Origin: Bacteriovoracaceae bacterium
Lineage (GTDB): Bacteria > Bdellovibrionota > Bacteriovoracia > Bacteriovoracales > Bacteriovoracaceae
Assembly: GCA_019752535.1 (NCBI GenBank)
Contig: JAIEMA010000034.1
Span: 1-64,000, forward strand
Direction of reading: 5' to 3'
DNA: 64,000 nucleotides
Shown here: positions 18,617-27,809 of the stretch, one piece after another
Numbering within the stretch: position 1 is the stretch's first letter
Layout of the letters: each line of letters begins with the position of its first letter
The notes under the pieces: generated by a model
The model's input: the letters and a program-made list of their open reading frames with translations, nothing else
What the model was told of the DNA's origin: nothing
Database searches by the model: none
Program-made: the position numbers and the translations under genes

Positions 18617-19564
18617 TCACTTTCTTTTTCCGCGGACCAAACGATCAGCAATGAAGTTTACAGAAAAAGATAAAACAAAGAGATAAAGTCCAATTGCAAA
18701 CAAGGCTTGATAGTGTTCACCACCTTTTGGTGATTCACCAAGCTCCGCTGCGATCGTCGCAGTTAAAGTTCTCACTGGATCAAAGACACTGGTTGGAAAG
18801 CGAATGGAGTGACCGGTGGCCATAAGCACGGCCATTGTTTCTCCAAGGGCCCTACCAACTCCTAAAAGAGCTGCGGCCATGAGACCATTTTTAGCGGCAG
18901 GTAACAGCACTCTTGTCGCAATTTCCCACTGAGTCGCCCCAAGAGCTTCTGCTGCTTCTCTATAGGATTCTGGAACGGCCCTTAAAGCATCCTCTCCAAT
19001 AGAAACGATGAGTGGAAGAGACATAAGAGCTAGAATGAGAGAGGCATTTAAGATGTTCAGACCACTTGGGACATTGAAAACATTGATCATCATTGGATTG
19101 ATGATAACAATAGCAATAAATCCCCAAACGACCGATGGAATAGCAGCTAGAAACTCGATCAATATTTTGTAAGTCTCTCTCATCTTTGGAGGACAAAATT
19201 CTGAAATATAAAAGGCACAAGCAAGTCCGACTGGAACAGCAATGACCATTGAAACGATCGTTACACTCATTGTTCCAGCGAGGAGGGCCAGAGTGCCATA
19301 TTGAACTTTTTCGACCGAAGCGGGTGCCCAATTCCCACTCGTGAAGAATTCAGCGGCATCAAAGTGGCTAAGTAGAAAACCAGAGGATTCTTTAAGAATG
19401 AAAACGAGGATGGCCACGATAAAGATAATGCCAGACATTCCACCAGCTTTTATCAAACCTTCAATGATGACTTCGCTTAGAGGGCGAGCATCTTTGCGCA
19501 ATGGCTTTTTTGCTTTAAGTGGAATTTCGTTCATTTTCAAATCTTTAGTCATTTCAAGTTTCAT
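18617..19564 (-). CDS. pstC: phosphate ABC transporter permease PstC
   Basis: Partner channel subunit, 315 residues, with about six membrane segments and a cytoplasmic N-terminal extension (about 30 residues, Lys/Arg-rich). Typical motifs: AIPSVVWGFIAIVI, the EAA loop SYREAAEALGATQWEIATRV, and GVGRALGETMAVLMATGHS. Three Met codons (19564, 19552, 19534) could start it, and none has a strong SD. It lies 9 bp after pstS. Confidence 0.92.
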   Translation of the reverse strand: MKLEMTKDLKMNEIPLKAKKPLRKDARPLSEVIIEGLIKAGGMSGIIFIVAILVFILKESSGFLLSHFDAAEFFTSGNWAPASVEKVQYGTLALLAGTMSVTIVSMVIAVPVGLACAFYISEFCPPKMRETYKILIEFLAAIPSVVWGFIAIVIINPMMINVFNVPSGLNILNASLILALMSLPLIVSIGEDALRAVPESYREAAEALGATQWEIATRVLLPAAKNGLMAAALLGVGRALGETMAVLMATGHSIRFPTSVFDPVRTLTATIAAELGESPKGGEHYQALFAIGLYLFVLSFSVNFIADRLVRGKRK

Positions 19565-19573
19565 TTTTAACTC

Positions 19574-20425
19574 TTAAGGAGCAGGGACGTAGCCTGATTT
19601 CTTAGTTAATTCTTTGGCTTGGTCTGTCTTGATCCATTCTAGAAATGCAGTGACTTCGGGCTTTACTTGACCCACGGTGTACATGAAAAGTTCACGAGCT
19701 ATGGGATAAGTTTTGTTAAGTGCTGTCTCAAGTGTTGGAGCGACACAAGGCTCACCTTTAACTTTTGAAATACAAAGTGCGGACACATCCTTAGTGAGGT
19801 ATCCCATTCCGGTATAGCCGATTCCACATGGTGTTTTACCAACCATATCTACACCTTCTCTCGAGCCATTAAGATCCATTGAACCCGTCTTAAAGTCTTG
19901 ATGACCACCTAGAATAGCTTCTCTGAAATATTCATATGTCCCAGAGTTCGATTGACGAGAGATTCGGATGATCTTGTTGTCCTGACAACCAGGAACGACG
20001 GTTCCTCTGATATCACTCCATTTCTCACAAGTTCCATTTTTTCCATAAATACAGGCAATCTCTTCGATCGTGAGATCTTTAATTGGATTTGCAGGGTGAA
20101 CAAAAACCGCAAGAGCATCAAGTCCTACGATGTGCTCAGTCACACTTCCTCCACGATTTTTCTCAGCATCGGCTTTTTCTTGATCTTTAATTTTTCGAGA
20201 AGAGTTAGCTATGTCGACTGTTCCGTTTATTAATGCCGATAGACCTGTTCCAGAGCCTCCACCAGAAACAGCTATCGCTACTGTTGGAGCAACTTTTTTA
20301 TACTCTTCAGCCCATGTTTGGGCCAAATTAACGATAGTGTCCGAGCCTTTGTTTTGGATAACAACATTATTATTTGATCGGCTACAAGCCGCAAAAATAG
20401 TGACGAGAAGTAGAATTCTGAACAT
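19574..20425 (-). CDS. pstS: phosphate-binding lipoprotein PstS
   Basis: Periplasmic phosphate receptor, 283 residues. A short lipoprotein signal (MFRILLLVTIFAAC) predicts lipidation of the Cys. The binding-site motifs are KGSDTIVNLAQTWAEEY, SGGGSGTGLSALINGTVDIA, SRQSNSGTYEYFREAILGG and GIGYTGMGYLTKDV. I chose the ATG at 20425 because GGGAGG lies 7 bases before it; upstream in-frame codons fall inside that SD. It is the first gene of the pst operon, behind a Pho-box-like repeat. Confidence 0.93.
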   Translation of the reverse strand: MFRILLLVTIFAACSRSNNNVVIQNKGSDTIVNLAQTWAEEYKKVAPTVAIAVSGGGSGTGLSALINGTVDIANSSRKIKDQEKADAEKNRGGSVTEHIVGLDALAVFVHPANPIKDLTIEEIACIYGKNGTCEKWSDIRGTVVPGCQDNKIIRISRQSNSGTYEYFREAILGGHQDFKTGSMDLNGSREGVDMVGKTPCGIGYTGMGYLTKDVSALCISKVKGEPCVAPTLETALNKTYPIARELFMYTVGQVKPEVTAFLEWIKTDQAKELTKKSGYVPAP

Positions 20426-20501
20426 GGTCATTCCTCCCAATAAAAATGGATGAGAGTTTAATACCTTTTAACCAATGAAAGGTGGAGCAGAGGGGACAGT
20501 C

Positions 20502-20519
20502 TTAACAAAAGCTTAACAG
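20502..20519 (-). promoter_or_regulatory. Pho-box-like direct repeat upstream of pstS
   Basis: Read towards pstS, CTGTTAA-GCTT-TTGTTAA is two 7-base half-sites with a 4-base spacer (11-bp period). That is the architecture of PhoB boxes (CTGTCAT repeats) and also of the TTAACA repeats bound by PhoP in Bacillus. It starts right behind the hpd stop and about 77 bp before the pstS ATG. A weak -10-like TATTAA lies at 20463-20458, further from the box than usual. Confidence 0.5.
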
Positions 20520-20520
20520 T

Positions 20521-21579
20521 TTAGAGATAGCCTCTTTTTATTTGATCACGTTCAATCGCATCAAAGAGTGCTTGGAAGTTTCCATTTCCAAATCCCCAGT
20601 GATTTTTGCGTTGTATGTATTCAAAAAATAAAGGGCCTACACAGGTTTGCGAAAATATTTGCAGCAGATAACCCTCTGGGTCACCGTCCACCAAAAGCTT
20701 TAATTCTTCAAGAGTGTTAATGTTTTCTGACACTTTAAATGGGCGAGACGGAATCATTTCGTAATAAGTCGATGGAACTTCTAGAAATTTAAGATCTCGG
20801 GATCTTAATTCACTCACAGTGGAAATAATATCTGGAGTCATCAGGGCAATATGTTGAACACCAGGCCCTTTATGAACATCTAGAAATTCTTGGATTTGGC
20901 TTTTGCCGCCTTCTTTTTCAGGTTCATTAATAGGAATGATAATAGAGTTATCTTCAAGTTGGACCACTTTTGAATTCAAACCAGTCTTTGTGCCCTTAAT
21001 ATCAAAATAGCGTGTTTCAACAAATCCATATGTGCGTTTATAAAACTCAACCCAGTGATCCATCTGACCTTTGGGCACATTGTTAGTGAGGTGATCAATG
21101 CGAGAGACACGAGTCTTTAGCGGTGTGGCGAGCTCATCCGTTTTGACAGTTTGAAAACCAGGTCTGAATTCGCCCGCTCCGCGCTCAACAAATTCGTTGA
21201 GCACATCCCCGAAACCTTGGATTGAAGCTGTTTTAATAGATCCATGAAGAGAGTGAGAAACTTTAAGGTCCTCTTTCAGAACGGCACCATTTTTTAGCAC
21301 GACATCTAAGGCCTTATCTACAGACTCTACTTGAAAAGAAATTTTACTCACACCTTCACCATGAGCATTCAAATATTTTCTTGAATGGCTCTCTGAAGAT
21401 TTCTCTTCTGTTACGACAAATCGCACTTGTCCTTGTGTGAGAAGGATTTTTTCTGGAGCAACGGCCGTCAGGGCAAAGCCCATATTACGAAACAACTTCA
21501 CTGTCGGTGATTGCAGAGAATCAACAGTGAACTCAAGATGATCAATCGATTTTAATCCAGCTGGATTTGTAGGGCGCAT
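20521..21579 (-). CDS. hpd: 4-hydroxyphenylpyruvate dioxygenase
   Basis: Fe(II) enzyme that converts 4-hydroxyphenylpyruvate to homogentisate in tyrosine breakdown. The protein has 352 residues, normal for bacterial HPPD. The iron ligands are visible as H163 (RIDHLTNN), H243 (VQHIALMT) and E320 (LFFEYIQRK). The N-terminal VOC domain starts at SIDHLEFTV. It is upstream of, and in the same direction as, the pst operon, separated by 95 bp holding the Pho-box-like repeat. No hmgA is in the window. Confidence 0.95.
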   Translation of the reverse strand: MRPTNPAGLKSIDHLEFTVDSLQSPTVKLFRNMGFALTAVAPEKILLTQGQVRFVVTEEKSSESHSRKYLNAHGEGVSKISFQVESVDKALDVVLKNGAVLKEDLKVSHSLHGSIKTASIQGFGDVLNEFVERGAGEFRPGFQTVKTDELATPLKTRVSRIDHLTNNVPKGQMDHWVEFYKRTYGFVETRYFDIKGTKTGLNSKVVQLEDNSIIIPINEPEKEGGKSQIQEFLDVHKGPGVQHIALMTPDIISTVSELRSRDLKFLEVPSTYYEMIPSRPFKVSENINTLEELKLLVDGDPEGYLLQIFSQTCVGPLFFEYIQRKNHWGFGNGNFQALFDAIERDQIKRGYL

Positions 21580-21633
21580 AATTCTCCTCAGTGGGCTTAA
21601 ATAATTCCCCCCGCATGGAGAATTGTCAAAAAA

Positions 21634-22167
21634 TTACCTTCTATTTTTACCAGTTGATGGTGCTCTTTTAGGTTTAGGGCGTTGTTGTGGCATATGGGCC
21701 CCAAAACAGTCTGTTTTTTGCATCAAATAAAAATGATCCGCCTCATCTTTTAGAACTTGAGCCACATGATTTTCCACAGCGCAAATCTCGACTCGAACGC
21801 CTTCGCCCTTAAGATGTCTCACGAGTTCAACGTAATCCGAATCGCCTGAGAGAATAATAATGGTATCGACCTTGCCTGAGAGCTGAGTCGCCTTAATGGA
21901 GAGGGGGATATCGGCCGATTTGTGACAGGCCCTGACGGAGCCATAGAAGTCGGCATGAAGCTTATCAGCAAGTCTTGAGGAAATATTTTGCCCCTCGCGA
22001 AAGTAAATCAGGCGATTGAGGCCTCTCTCTCCTAGAAGACGAGGGATTAAGACATTGAAATTCACCATACGACTGTCAGCGCCATATTCAGTTTCTAAGC
22101 TTCGTTCAATATTATTTCCATCAATTAGGATGGCCACACTTTGTGAAATTAGTATTTTTTCGGACAC
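21634..22167 (-). CDS. NYN-domain (LabA/DUF88-type) protein
   Basis: A 177-residue protein with a NYN (PIN-like) fold: D16 in AILIDGNNIE, then D101, D109 and D111 in DTIIILSGDSDYVELV form the acidic cluster that binds metal in this family of putative RNases. The C-terminus is basic and Pro-rich (PQQRPKPKRAPSTGKNRR), perhaps for RNA binding. It is divergent from the oxidoreductase gene, with only 48 bp between start codons. The substrate is unknown. Confidence 0.85.
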   Translation of the reverse strand: MSEKILISQSVAILIDGNNIERSLETEYGADSRMVNFNVLIPRLLGERGLNRLIYFREGQNISSRLADKLHADFYGSVRACHKSADIPLSIKATQLSGKVDTIIILSGDSDYVELVRHLKGEGVRVEICAVENHVAQVLKDEADHFYLMQKTDCFGAHMPQQRPKPKRAPSTGKNRR

Positions 22168-22215
22168 AATGATTCTCCTTGCCGTAAAATGGCAATGTTA
22201 AAAAGGGGAGATGAG

Positions 22216-25200
22216 ATGACAGTAAAAATCCTGAATGGGAATGAGTTGTTAATCCAGGGAGGATTGGAGGCTGGCTTTCATCTATATACCGGGTATCCGG
22301 GGTCACCCTTGGCTGATTTTTTCAATATTCTTTACGAAAGAAAAGACGAGCTGCATGGCAAAGGCATTCGAGTTGTCATAGCGAACTCTGAAGCCAATGC
22401 AGCCGCTATGGCCTCCGGAGCTAAGATGGCCGGACAAAACGTCCTTGTGGCCATGAAATCGATGGGGCTTCATGTGGCCTCAGATGCTCTCTCGGTTGGA
22501 AATTTTGCCAATCCTGGGCTCAAAGATTCAGAAGGTGAGAAGCCTGGTGTGGTGATAGCTGTGGGTGATGATCCATGGTCAATCTCAACTTCAACTCCTG
22601 CTGATTCACGCTATCTCTACAAACATTTACATATTCCTTTTCTTGAACCTTCAACACCTCAAGAGCTTAAAGATTGGATGAAAGTGGCCCTCGAGCTTTC
22701 ACGCGAGTCGAGCATTTATGTGGGTATTTTACTGACTACTTTTATGGCGGAGGGAGGAGGAAGAGTTGAGATTAGCGAAGAGAAAAAGATTGATCATTCT
22801 CTCGTCACCCTCGATCCATCCAAATTTAATCTTGCTGAAAATGTCATGGTTCCACCCAATTCTTTAGGTGCAGATATTAGGATGCTTCAAGAAAGATTTC
22901 CAAAGTTTTTAGAGGCCCTTGAAAGTAAGAATCTTGATAAAACCTTTGGTAATCCTCAATCAAAAATTGGCGTCGTCTCTAGTGGAGCGGTATTTGAAAC
23001 ATTAAAGCAAGAGCTTGAGTCCACAGGTCTTCTCTCACAAGTCCATCTTTATAAGGCGGCCGGCGGTTATGTTCTAAATGCGAAGGCCTTAAAGTCATTT
23101 CTCTCCTCTCATGAGCGCGTGCTCGTTGTGGAAGAAAAGAGAGGCTTCCTTGAAGCTGAGTTAAATGATTTATGCGCGAAGATTGGAATTCATCCGATCA
23201 TTTGGGGGAAAAACTTTGCCGATAAACCAGGTTTTCCCGCTTTTGGCGGATTAAATAATGAGCTCGTGAGAAAAGGTTTAAGAGACTCCCTGGGAGCATG
23301 GGGATTAGATGTAACAGGAGCCATGAGCTTTGTTCCCACAAAACTCAATTTAACTGTTCCAAGACGACTTCCGACTTTTTGTCCCGGATGTCCTCACCGT
23401 GAAACTCTCTCCATCATGAAAGAGATACGCTCGGATCTGGCCCAGAAAAATATAAATCTCGTCTCTCATGGTGATGTGGGATGCTACTCACTCTCTTTTC
23501 TTGAGCCCTTTAAAGAGATGCATGATTTGTCTGCCATGGGACAGGGGGGATCGCTCGGAGCGGGAACTGATCTCTTCACCAACAATCCTTCGGTTGTGCT
23601 AATGGGGGATTCAACTTTTTTTCATTCGGGAATGACGTCGATTTCAAACTCCGTTCAGATGGGTCATAACATCACTTACATTCTTCTTGATAATGACAAC
23701 ACCGCCATGACAGGTCATCAGGTCACACCTCGCTCAGGTCAATCAGTTGAAGGAGTGGTGAGACCCCGACAAAGTATGCTTGATGTCGCACGCTCCCTTC
23801 GTGTGAGTGAAGCGATTGAAGTGAATCCCTCAGATCGATTCTTCTATAAAAATCTTTTGACCGATTATATTAATAAGCCTGGAGTAAAAGTCATCGTCTC
23901 AAATAAAGAGTGCGGACTCACTTTTCATGGAAGAGTCAAACGAGAAGAGAGGGCCATCTTTAAAGATGGAGGAACTCAGAGTTCTAAAAGTTTTTATCAG
24001 ATTAACACTCTCGCCTGTGAGGATTGTCGCGTTTGTGTGGAAATGACTGGATGTCCAGGTCTCTCTCAAACCGAAGATGCCTATGGCACAAAGGTCATGA
24101 TTGACCCTCAAATCTGTGTCTCCGACTCCTATTGTACAAAATTAAAAGCTTGTCCAAGTTTTGAGCTTGTTGAAGTTTCTGACTACCACCCTACAAAATA
24201 CCAAGAGCATAAGGTTGATAGTGAGCTCAATGAGATGCGTTTACCTGAGGTAAAATTTGATCTCGATTCGATTGCTCATGGAAAAGATTGGCGCAGTATT
24301 GTCATTGGTGTGGGCGGCTCTGGAGTGACAACCATCTCCAGAGTGATTGCTGAAGCAGCTCAAGATATGGGCGGTCGAGATGATTTAGATTTTAAGTTTG
24401 TGGATCAGAAGGGTCTGGCGCAAAGGAATGGTAGTGTCACAAGTCATTTAGCCCTGTTTTCTAAAAAACATTCACATGGTCAGATTGTTCCGGAAGCGAC
24501 TGCTCAAGTGGTTGTTTCGCCAGATTTATTTGAAGGAGCACGTGCCATTCATTTTCTATCTGACACTGGATACCTAATTGTAGACGAGGATTTTCAGGTT
24601 CCTTTGTCAGTCATGCTTGACGATGGTCGCTCTGCTCCAGTGATGACTTCCTCAGATATCTTAGAAGAATTAAAAGCAAAACTTGGAGAGCGGTTAATTT
24701 CTGGTCCTTTTAAGAAGCTATGCTATGAACGTTTCCAAAAGCCTGTCTATGCCTCGTCAATGCTCTTGGGTGTAATGTTTCAAAAGGGTCTATTACCCTT
24801 TAGTGAAGCGAATATGATTAAGGCCATTACAAGCTCAATTCCAAAGAGTGAAGTGTCTGCAAACCTGACTGCTTTTAAATGGGGAAGAAGTTGGATATTG
24901 GATAGCTCTTCAATAAAAGTTAAAACTGAATTTGATACGATCCCATTGATGCTTGAATCTGTCCGCCAAGTGGCTTATCCATGGCAAAACCCACAACGCT
25001 TTGTGAATCTCTTTAATCATTACAAAAATCTTGGATACTCCTTAGCAAGTTTTGTGAAAGAAGAATACTGGGCACAGTATGTTCATGACTTGATTGTTTT
25101 TGATCAAGGCAGAGGACTCAATGCTTTTTTTGAGGATATAAGACTAATTATCGCAATGAATTTAAACGATGAGCTTAAGGCCATGGCCATAAGAGCTGTC

Positions 25201-25602
25201 GCTAAAACTTATTGGGTTAAAGATGAGGTGTTTGTGTCTCATTTGATGGTGTCTCCTTTAAAGAATCATCGAGATCTTGTGAGGTATGGGAGGCTTGGAA
25301 CTGGCTATGAGGTTAAGCGAATGAATCGCCCTGCCTTTGAAATATTTGGAAAAACGGTCGAGTTTGATTTTTCTCCAAAAGACTGGATGCTTAAGATTAT
25401 GCGTAATTTGAGACTGTTAAGAATTCTGATGCCAAAGTGGCATGAGCTTGAAAGAGAAATTTCGAGAAAGATTCGTTTGGCCGTTCTAGAACAACTCCCC
25501 GGTAAGGAGAGTTCTGAGCAGAGAGCTTTCCTTAAAGATCTTGAGAATATTAAGGGTTATCGGACTGTTCGATATGAAAAAGCCAAAAAGTTATTGGGAT
25601 AG
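22216..25602 (+). CDS. indolepyruvate ferredoxin oxidoreductase, fused alpha/beta/gamma form
   Basis: A 1,128-residue enzyme that oxidatively decarboxylates aryl-pyruvates to aryl-acetyl-CoA with ferredoxin as acceptor. Domains in order: N-terminal pyrimidine-binding domain (GGLEAGFHLYTGYPGSPLA); TPP domain (FCPGCPHRETLS, HGDVGCYSL, GDSTFFHSGM, TAMTGHQVTPRSG); a Cys-rich [4Fe-4S] region near residue 600 (CEDCRVCVEMTGCPG, then further Cys); the IorB-like domain (VIGVGGSGVTTISRVIAEAA, KGLAQRNGSV); and a C-terminal domain of about 250 residues usual in the fused proteobacterial form. The ATG at 22216 follows AGGGGAG. Nearby hpd and paaG/paaH support a role in Phe/Tyr/Trp breakdown. Confidence 0.92.
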   Translation: MTVKILNGNELLIQGGLEAGFHLYTGYPGSPLADFFNILYERKDELHGKGIRVVIANSEANAAAMASGAKMAGQNVLVAMKSMGLHVASDALSVGNFANPGLKDSEGEKPGVVIAVGDDPWSISTSTPADSRYLYKHLHIPFLEPSTPQELKDWMKVALELSRESSIYVGILLTTFMAEGGGRVEISEEKKIDHSLVTLDPSKFNLAENVMVPPNSLGADIRMLQERFPKFLEALESKNLDKTFGNPQSKIGVVSSGAVFETLKQELESTGLLSQVHLYKAAGGYVLNAKALKSFLSSHERVLVVEEKRGFLEAELNDLCAKIGIHPIIWGKNFADKPGFPAFGGLNNELVRKGLRDSLGAWGLDVTGAMSFVPTKLNLTVPRRLPTFCPGCPHRETLSIMKEIRSDLAQKNINLVSHGDVGCYSLSFLEPFKEMHDLSAMGQGGSLGAGTDLFTNNPSVVLMGDSTFFHSGMTSISNSVQMGHNITYILLDNDNTAMTGHQVTPRSGQSVEGVVRPRQSMLDVARSLRVSEAIEVNPSDRFFYKNLLTDYINKPGVKVIVSNKECGLTFHGRVKREERAIFKDGGTQSSKSFYQINTLACEDCRVCVEMTGCPGLSQTEDAYGTKVMIDPQICVSDSYCTKLKACPSFELVEVSDYHPTKYQEHKVDSELNEMRLPEVKFDLDSIAHGKDWRSIVIGVGGSGVTTISRVIAEAAQDMGGRDDLDFKFVDQKGLAQRNGSVTSHLALFSKKHSHGQIVPEATAQVVVSPDLFEGARAIHFLSDTGYLIVDEDFQVPLSVMLDDGRSAPVMTSSDILEELKAKLGERLISGPFKKLCYERFQKPVYASSMLLGVMFQKGLLPFSEANMIKAITSSIPKSEVSANLTAFKWGRSWILDSSSIKVKTEFDTIPLMLESVRQVAYPWQNPQRFVNLFNHYKNLGYSLASFVKEEYWAQYVHDLIVFDQGRGLNAFFEDIRLIIAMNLNDELKAMAIRAVAKTYWVKDEVFVSHLMVSPLKNHRDLVRYGRLGTGYEVKRMNRPAFEIFGKTVEFDFSPKDWMLKIMRNLRLLRILMPKWHELEREISRKIRLAVLEQLPGKESSEQRAFLKDLENIKGYRTVRYEKAKKLLG

Positions 25603-25604
25603 TC

Positions 25605-26936
25605 ATGTCAAAAATTATCGATGCGGTCTCAGTCATTCTGGTTTTTAAGAAATCTTTTTTTGTGATTCAAAGGCAAAACTATTTAAAATCTTTTCCAGGC
25701 TACTGGGCTTTTCCTGGGGGAAAGGTTGAGAGAGACGATGAAAAGTATTGCATCGATCACGCCATTTTAAGGCAATTCAATTCAACACACATTGGTGCAG
25801 TTATAAGAGAGATGAATGAAGAGCTAGGAATTGAAATTGATAAGTTGATATTGAATAATGAAGTTTCAAATTTTGAATATCTGGGCCTTGCAGTCACTCC
25901 AGATTTTAATCCTTATCGTTTTGCCACGCATTTTTATAAAATTACTCTGAATTCTCTTCCTCGTTTTCTTATTGATGAAGGTGAGGTCCAGTTCTCTTTT
26001 TGGGATTCGGGTGTTGAGGTTTTAAGAAAATATGAACAGGGGCAAATGTTGGTTGTTCCTCCTGTCCTAAAAGTGTTTAGAGAATTGTCCAAAAACATAG
26101 AGATTTCGAGAATTGAAGAGATTGATTTTCAATATGACGGTGAGAGTGAAGTTCCTATGATTGAAAATCTAAAGGGCATAAAGCAATTCATGCCCCTCTC
26201 TCACACTTTACCTCCGGCCAATAGGACAAACTGTTTTCTGATTGGAGAAGTATTAATTGACCCATCTCCCTGTGATTTGAGTGAATTGAATAAATTATTA
26301 AATACAATCGGTACTCAAACCGTCTCTTCAGTCTTTATTACTCATCATCACGGTGATCATTTAGAACATTCAAATCTGGTGGCTAAAAAACTGAATGTTC
26401 CACTATTTATAAGCAAAGATAGCTTCACGAGAGTAACCAAAAAGATGCCCGATTTTTTTGAGGCTATCAAAGTGACCTTTGTGCAAGAGGGAGATCTCAT
26501 CACGCATTGGTTAGGACAAGAAGTGCGTGCTATGGCCGTTCCTGGACACGATGAAGGGCAGATGGCGCTTATGCCTGCTAACAGGGCGTGGTTTCTCGCT
26601 GGCGATCTCTTTCAGGGGGTTGGGACTGTTGTCGTGGGAGGTGATGAAGGAGATATGAGTAAGTATATGGAGACACTTTCAAAAGTAATTGCCTTAGATC
26701 CTGCGGCCGTCTTTCCCTCTCATGGTATTGGTCTTGGTGGGTGTGAAATTCTTAAGAAAACTTTGGAACATAGGAAGCTCAGAGAAGAGCAGATATTGAG
26801 CTTAATTAAGTTAGGGAAAAGTGAAGAAGAGATTCTTGATACTATTTACATTGGCTTGGATGAAGGTCTTCGAAAGTACGCTTTAAAAAACATTAAAGCG
26901 CACCTTCAAAAACTTAAATTTGAATCAAAGTATTAG
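25605..26936 (+). CDS. Nudix hydrolase / metallo-beta-lactamase fusion with C-terminal winged-helix tail
   Basis: A 443-residue two-enzyme fusion. The N-terminal Nudix domain has an interrupted box: FPGGKVERDD (38-46), about 20 inserted residues, then REMNEELGIE (68-77). That layout resembles NUDT19/NUDT7-type CoA-diphosphatase-like members. The C-terminal MBL domain has H247-H-H-G-D251-H252, H315 (VPGHDEGQM), D334 (LAGDLFQG) and H373 (FPSHG), then a winged-helix-like tail (EEEILDTIYIGLDEGLRKYA) as in LACTB2. It starts 2 bp after the oxidoreductase stop and is probably co-translated. Substrates are unknown. Confidence 0.85.
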   Translation: MSKIIDAVSVILVFKKSFFVIQRQNYLKSFPGYWAFPGGKVERDDEKYCIDHAILRQFNSTHIGAVIREMNEELGIEIDKLILNNEVSNFEYLGLAVTPDFNPYRFATHFYKITLNSLPRFLIDEGEVQFSFWDSGVEVLRKYEQGQMLVVPPVLKVFRELSKNIEISRIEEIDFQYDGESEVPMIENLKGIKQFMPLSHTLPPANRTNCFLIGEVLIDPSPCDLSELNKLLNTIGTQTVSSVFITHHHGDHLEHSNLVAKKLNVPLFISKDSFTRVTKKMPDFFEAIKVTFVQEGDLITHWLGQEVRAMAVPGHDEGQMALMPANRAWFLAGDLFQGVGTVVVGGDEGDMSKYMETLSKVIALDPAAVFPSHGIGLGGCEILKKTLEHRKLREEQILSLIKLGKSEEEILDTIYIGLDEGLRKYALKNIKAHLQKLKFESKY

Positions 26937-27394
26937 AGCGATTTTTTCTCTAACAAAGATTCCAGTTTCAATTTGAAAAAATTATTCAAAGTCCCTGGAG
27001 CCTCGATCATTTTCTTTCTCGCTTCATCATTTAAATTATAAGCAGAGTCTGCAAGTGTTCCACGGATTTTAGTTCTTTTTTCTTTATCCATTTTTCCAAA
27101 CTTCTTTTCAAAAGCCGCTTCATTCTCTTTAAAGTGATCAACCATAAACTGATAAGCAGCACAGACAGTAAAGTACTTAAGGCTGACTGGATTTTTTGTT
27201 AATGAATTCCAAAAAGCAGGAGTAAGGCGGGCAAATTTATTGTCGCCAACTGCTTTGTAGTTCGCTGGGTTGACGAATTCTTTATCCCAGTATTCATCGA
27301 TCTTTTTCATTTCTTTTTCATGTGCAAAAGATGCAAATGCACTTTGAACAAACAAAACACTGAGTAGAGCAACAATTGTTAAACGAATAGCCAT
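26933..27394 (-). CDS. secreted protein, function unknown
   Basis: A 153-residue protein with a signal peptide (MAIRLTIVALLSVLFVQSAFA, cleaved before SFAHEK). The mature part is helical and rich in Lys/Glu with a single Cys. No domain is recognised. It converges with the Nudix-MBL gene, overlapping 4 bp. TCAAGGAGATTGATATG gives a good ribosome site for this start. Confidence 0.75.
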   Translation of the reverse strand: MAIRLTIVALLSVLFVQSAFASFAHEKEMKKIDEYWDKEFVNPANYKAVGDNKFARLTPAFWNSLTKNPVSLKYFTVCAAYQFMVDHFKENEAAFEKKFGKMDKEKRTKIRGTLADSAYNLNDEARKKMIEAPGTLNNFFKLKLESLLEKKSL

Positions 27395-27480
27395 ATCAAT
27401 CTCCTTGAGAGCTAGTTCTATTGATAATCTTTACGACATTATTATAGTTGAATTTTAGAGGTGTTCGTACAGAAGAATAA

Positions 27481-27512
27481 TCTTAAGAGAGACTCAACGT
27501 TCTCTCTTAAGA
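27481..27512 (-). terminator. hairpin after the 27520-27738 gene, likely terminator
   Basis: A perfect 11-bp stem (TCTTAAGAGAG/CTCTCTTAAGA) with a 10-nt loop lies just past the stop of the leftward gene. Only a weak U-rich stretch (TTATTCTTCT) follows, so efficiency is uncertain. Confidence 0.55.
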
Positions 27513-27519
27513 TATTGAT

Positions 27520-27738
27520 TTAATTTAAATGAGTCTGGTGAATGTAGAGACGATAGATTTTATCTTTAGTACGACGGATAGCAAAATTTCCGCATTCTTT
27601 TTGAGTCATGAGAAATTCATAGTATTCAGGGCGAGTGTCAGCTATTTCCAAAACTGACTTTCCTTCAAATTCACCGAAATCAATAACGACTTTATCTTCT
27701 TCAATGATTCCTGTTAACGGACTCTGAGCTTGTGCCAT
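27520..27738 (-). CDS. small ExoX-C/DUF3820-like domain protein
   Basis: A 72-residue protein whose core FGEFEGKSVLEIADTRPEYY resembles the small domain (G-x-x-x-G-x-S-x-x-x-[IL]-x-x-x-x-P-x-Y) found at the C-terminus of exodeoxyribonuclease X-like proteins and in stand-alone DUF3820 proteins. AAGGAGGGAAGAA before the ATG is a very strong ribosome site, so it is probably well expressed. A role in nucleic-acid binding is only inferred. Confidence 0.75.
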   Translation of the reverse strand: MAQAQSPLTGIIEEDKVVIDFGEFEGKSVLEIADTRPEYYEFLMTQKECGNFAIRRTKDKIYRLYIHQTHLN

Positions 27739-27809
27739 TTCTTCCCTCCTTGGATTCCATGGTATGGATACAATTAGGATGAAGGAAAAGTTAAGGGATT
27801 GGAAAGGGG

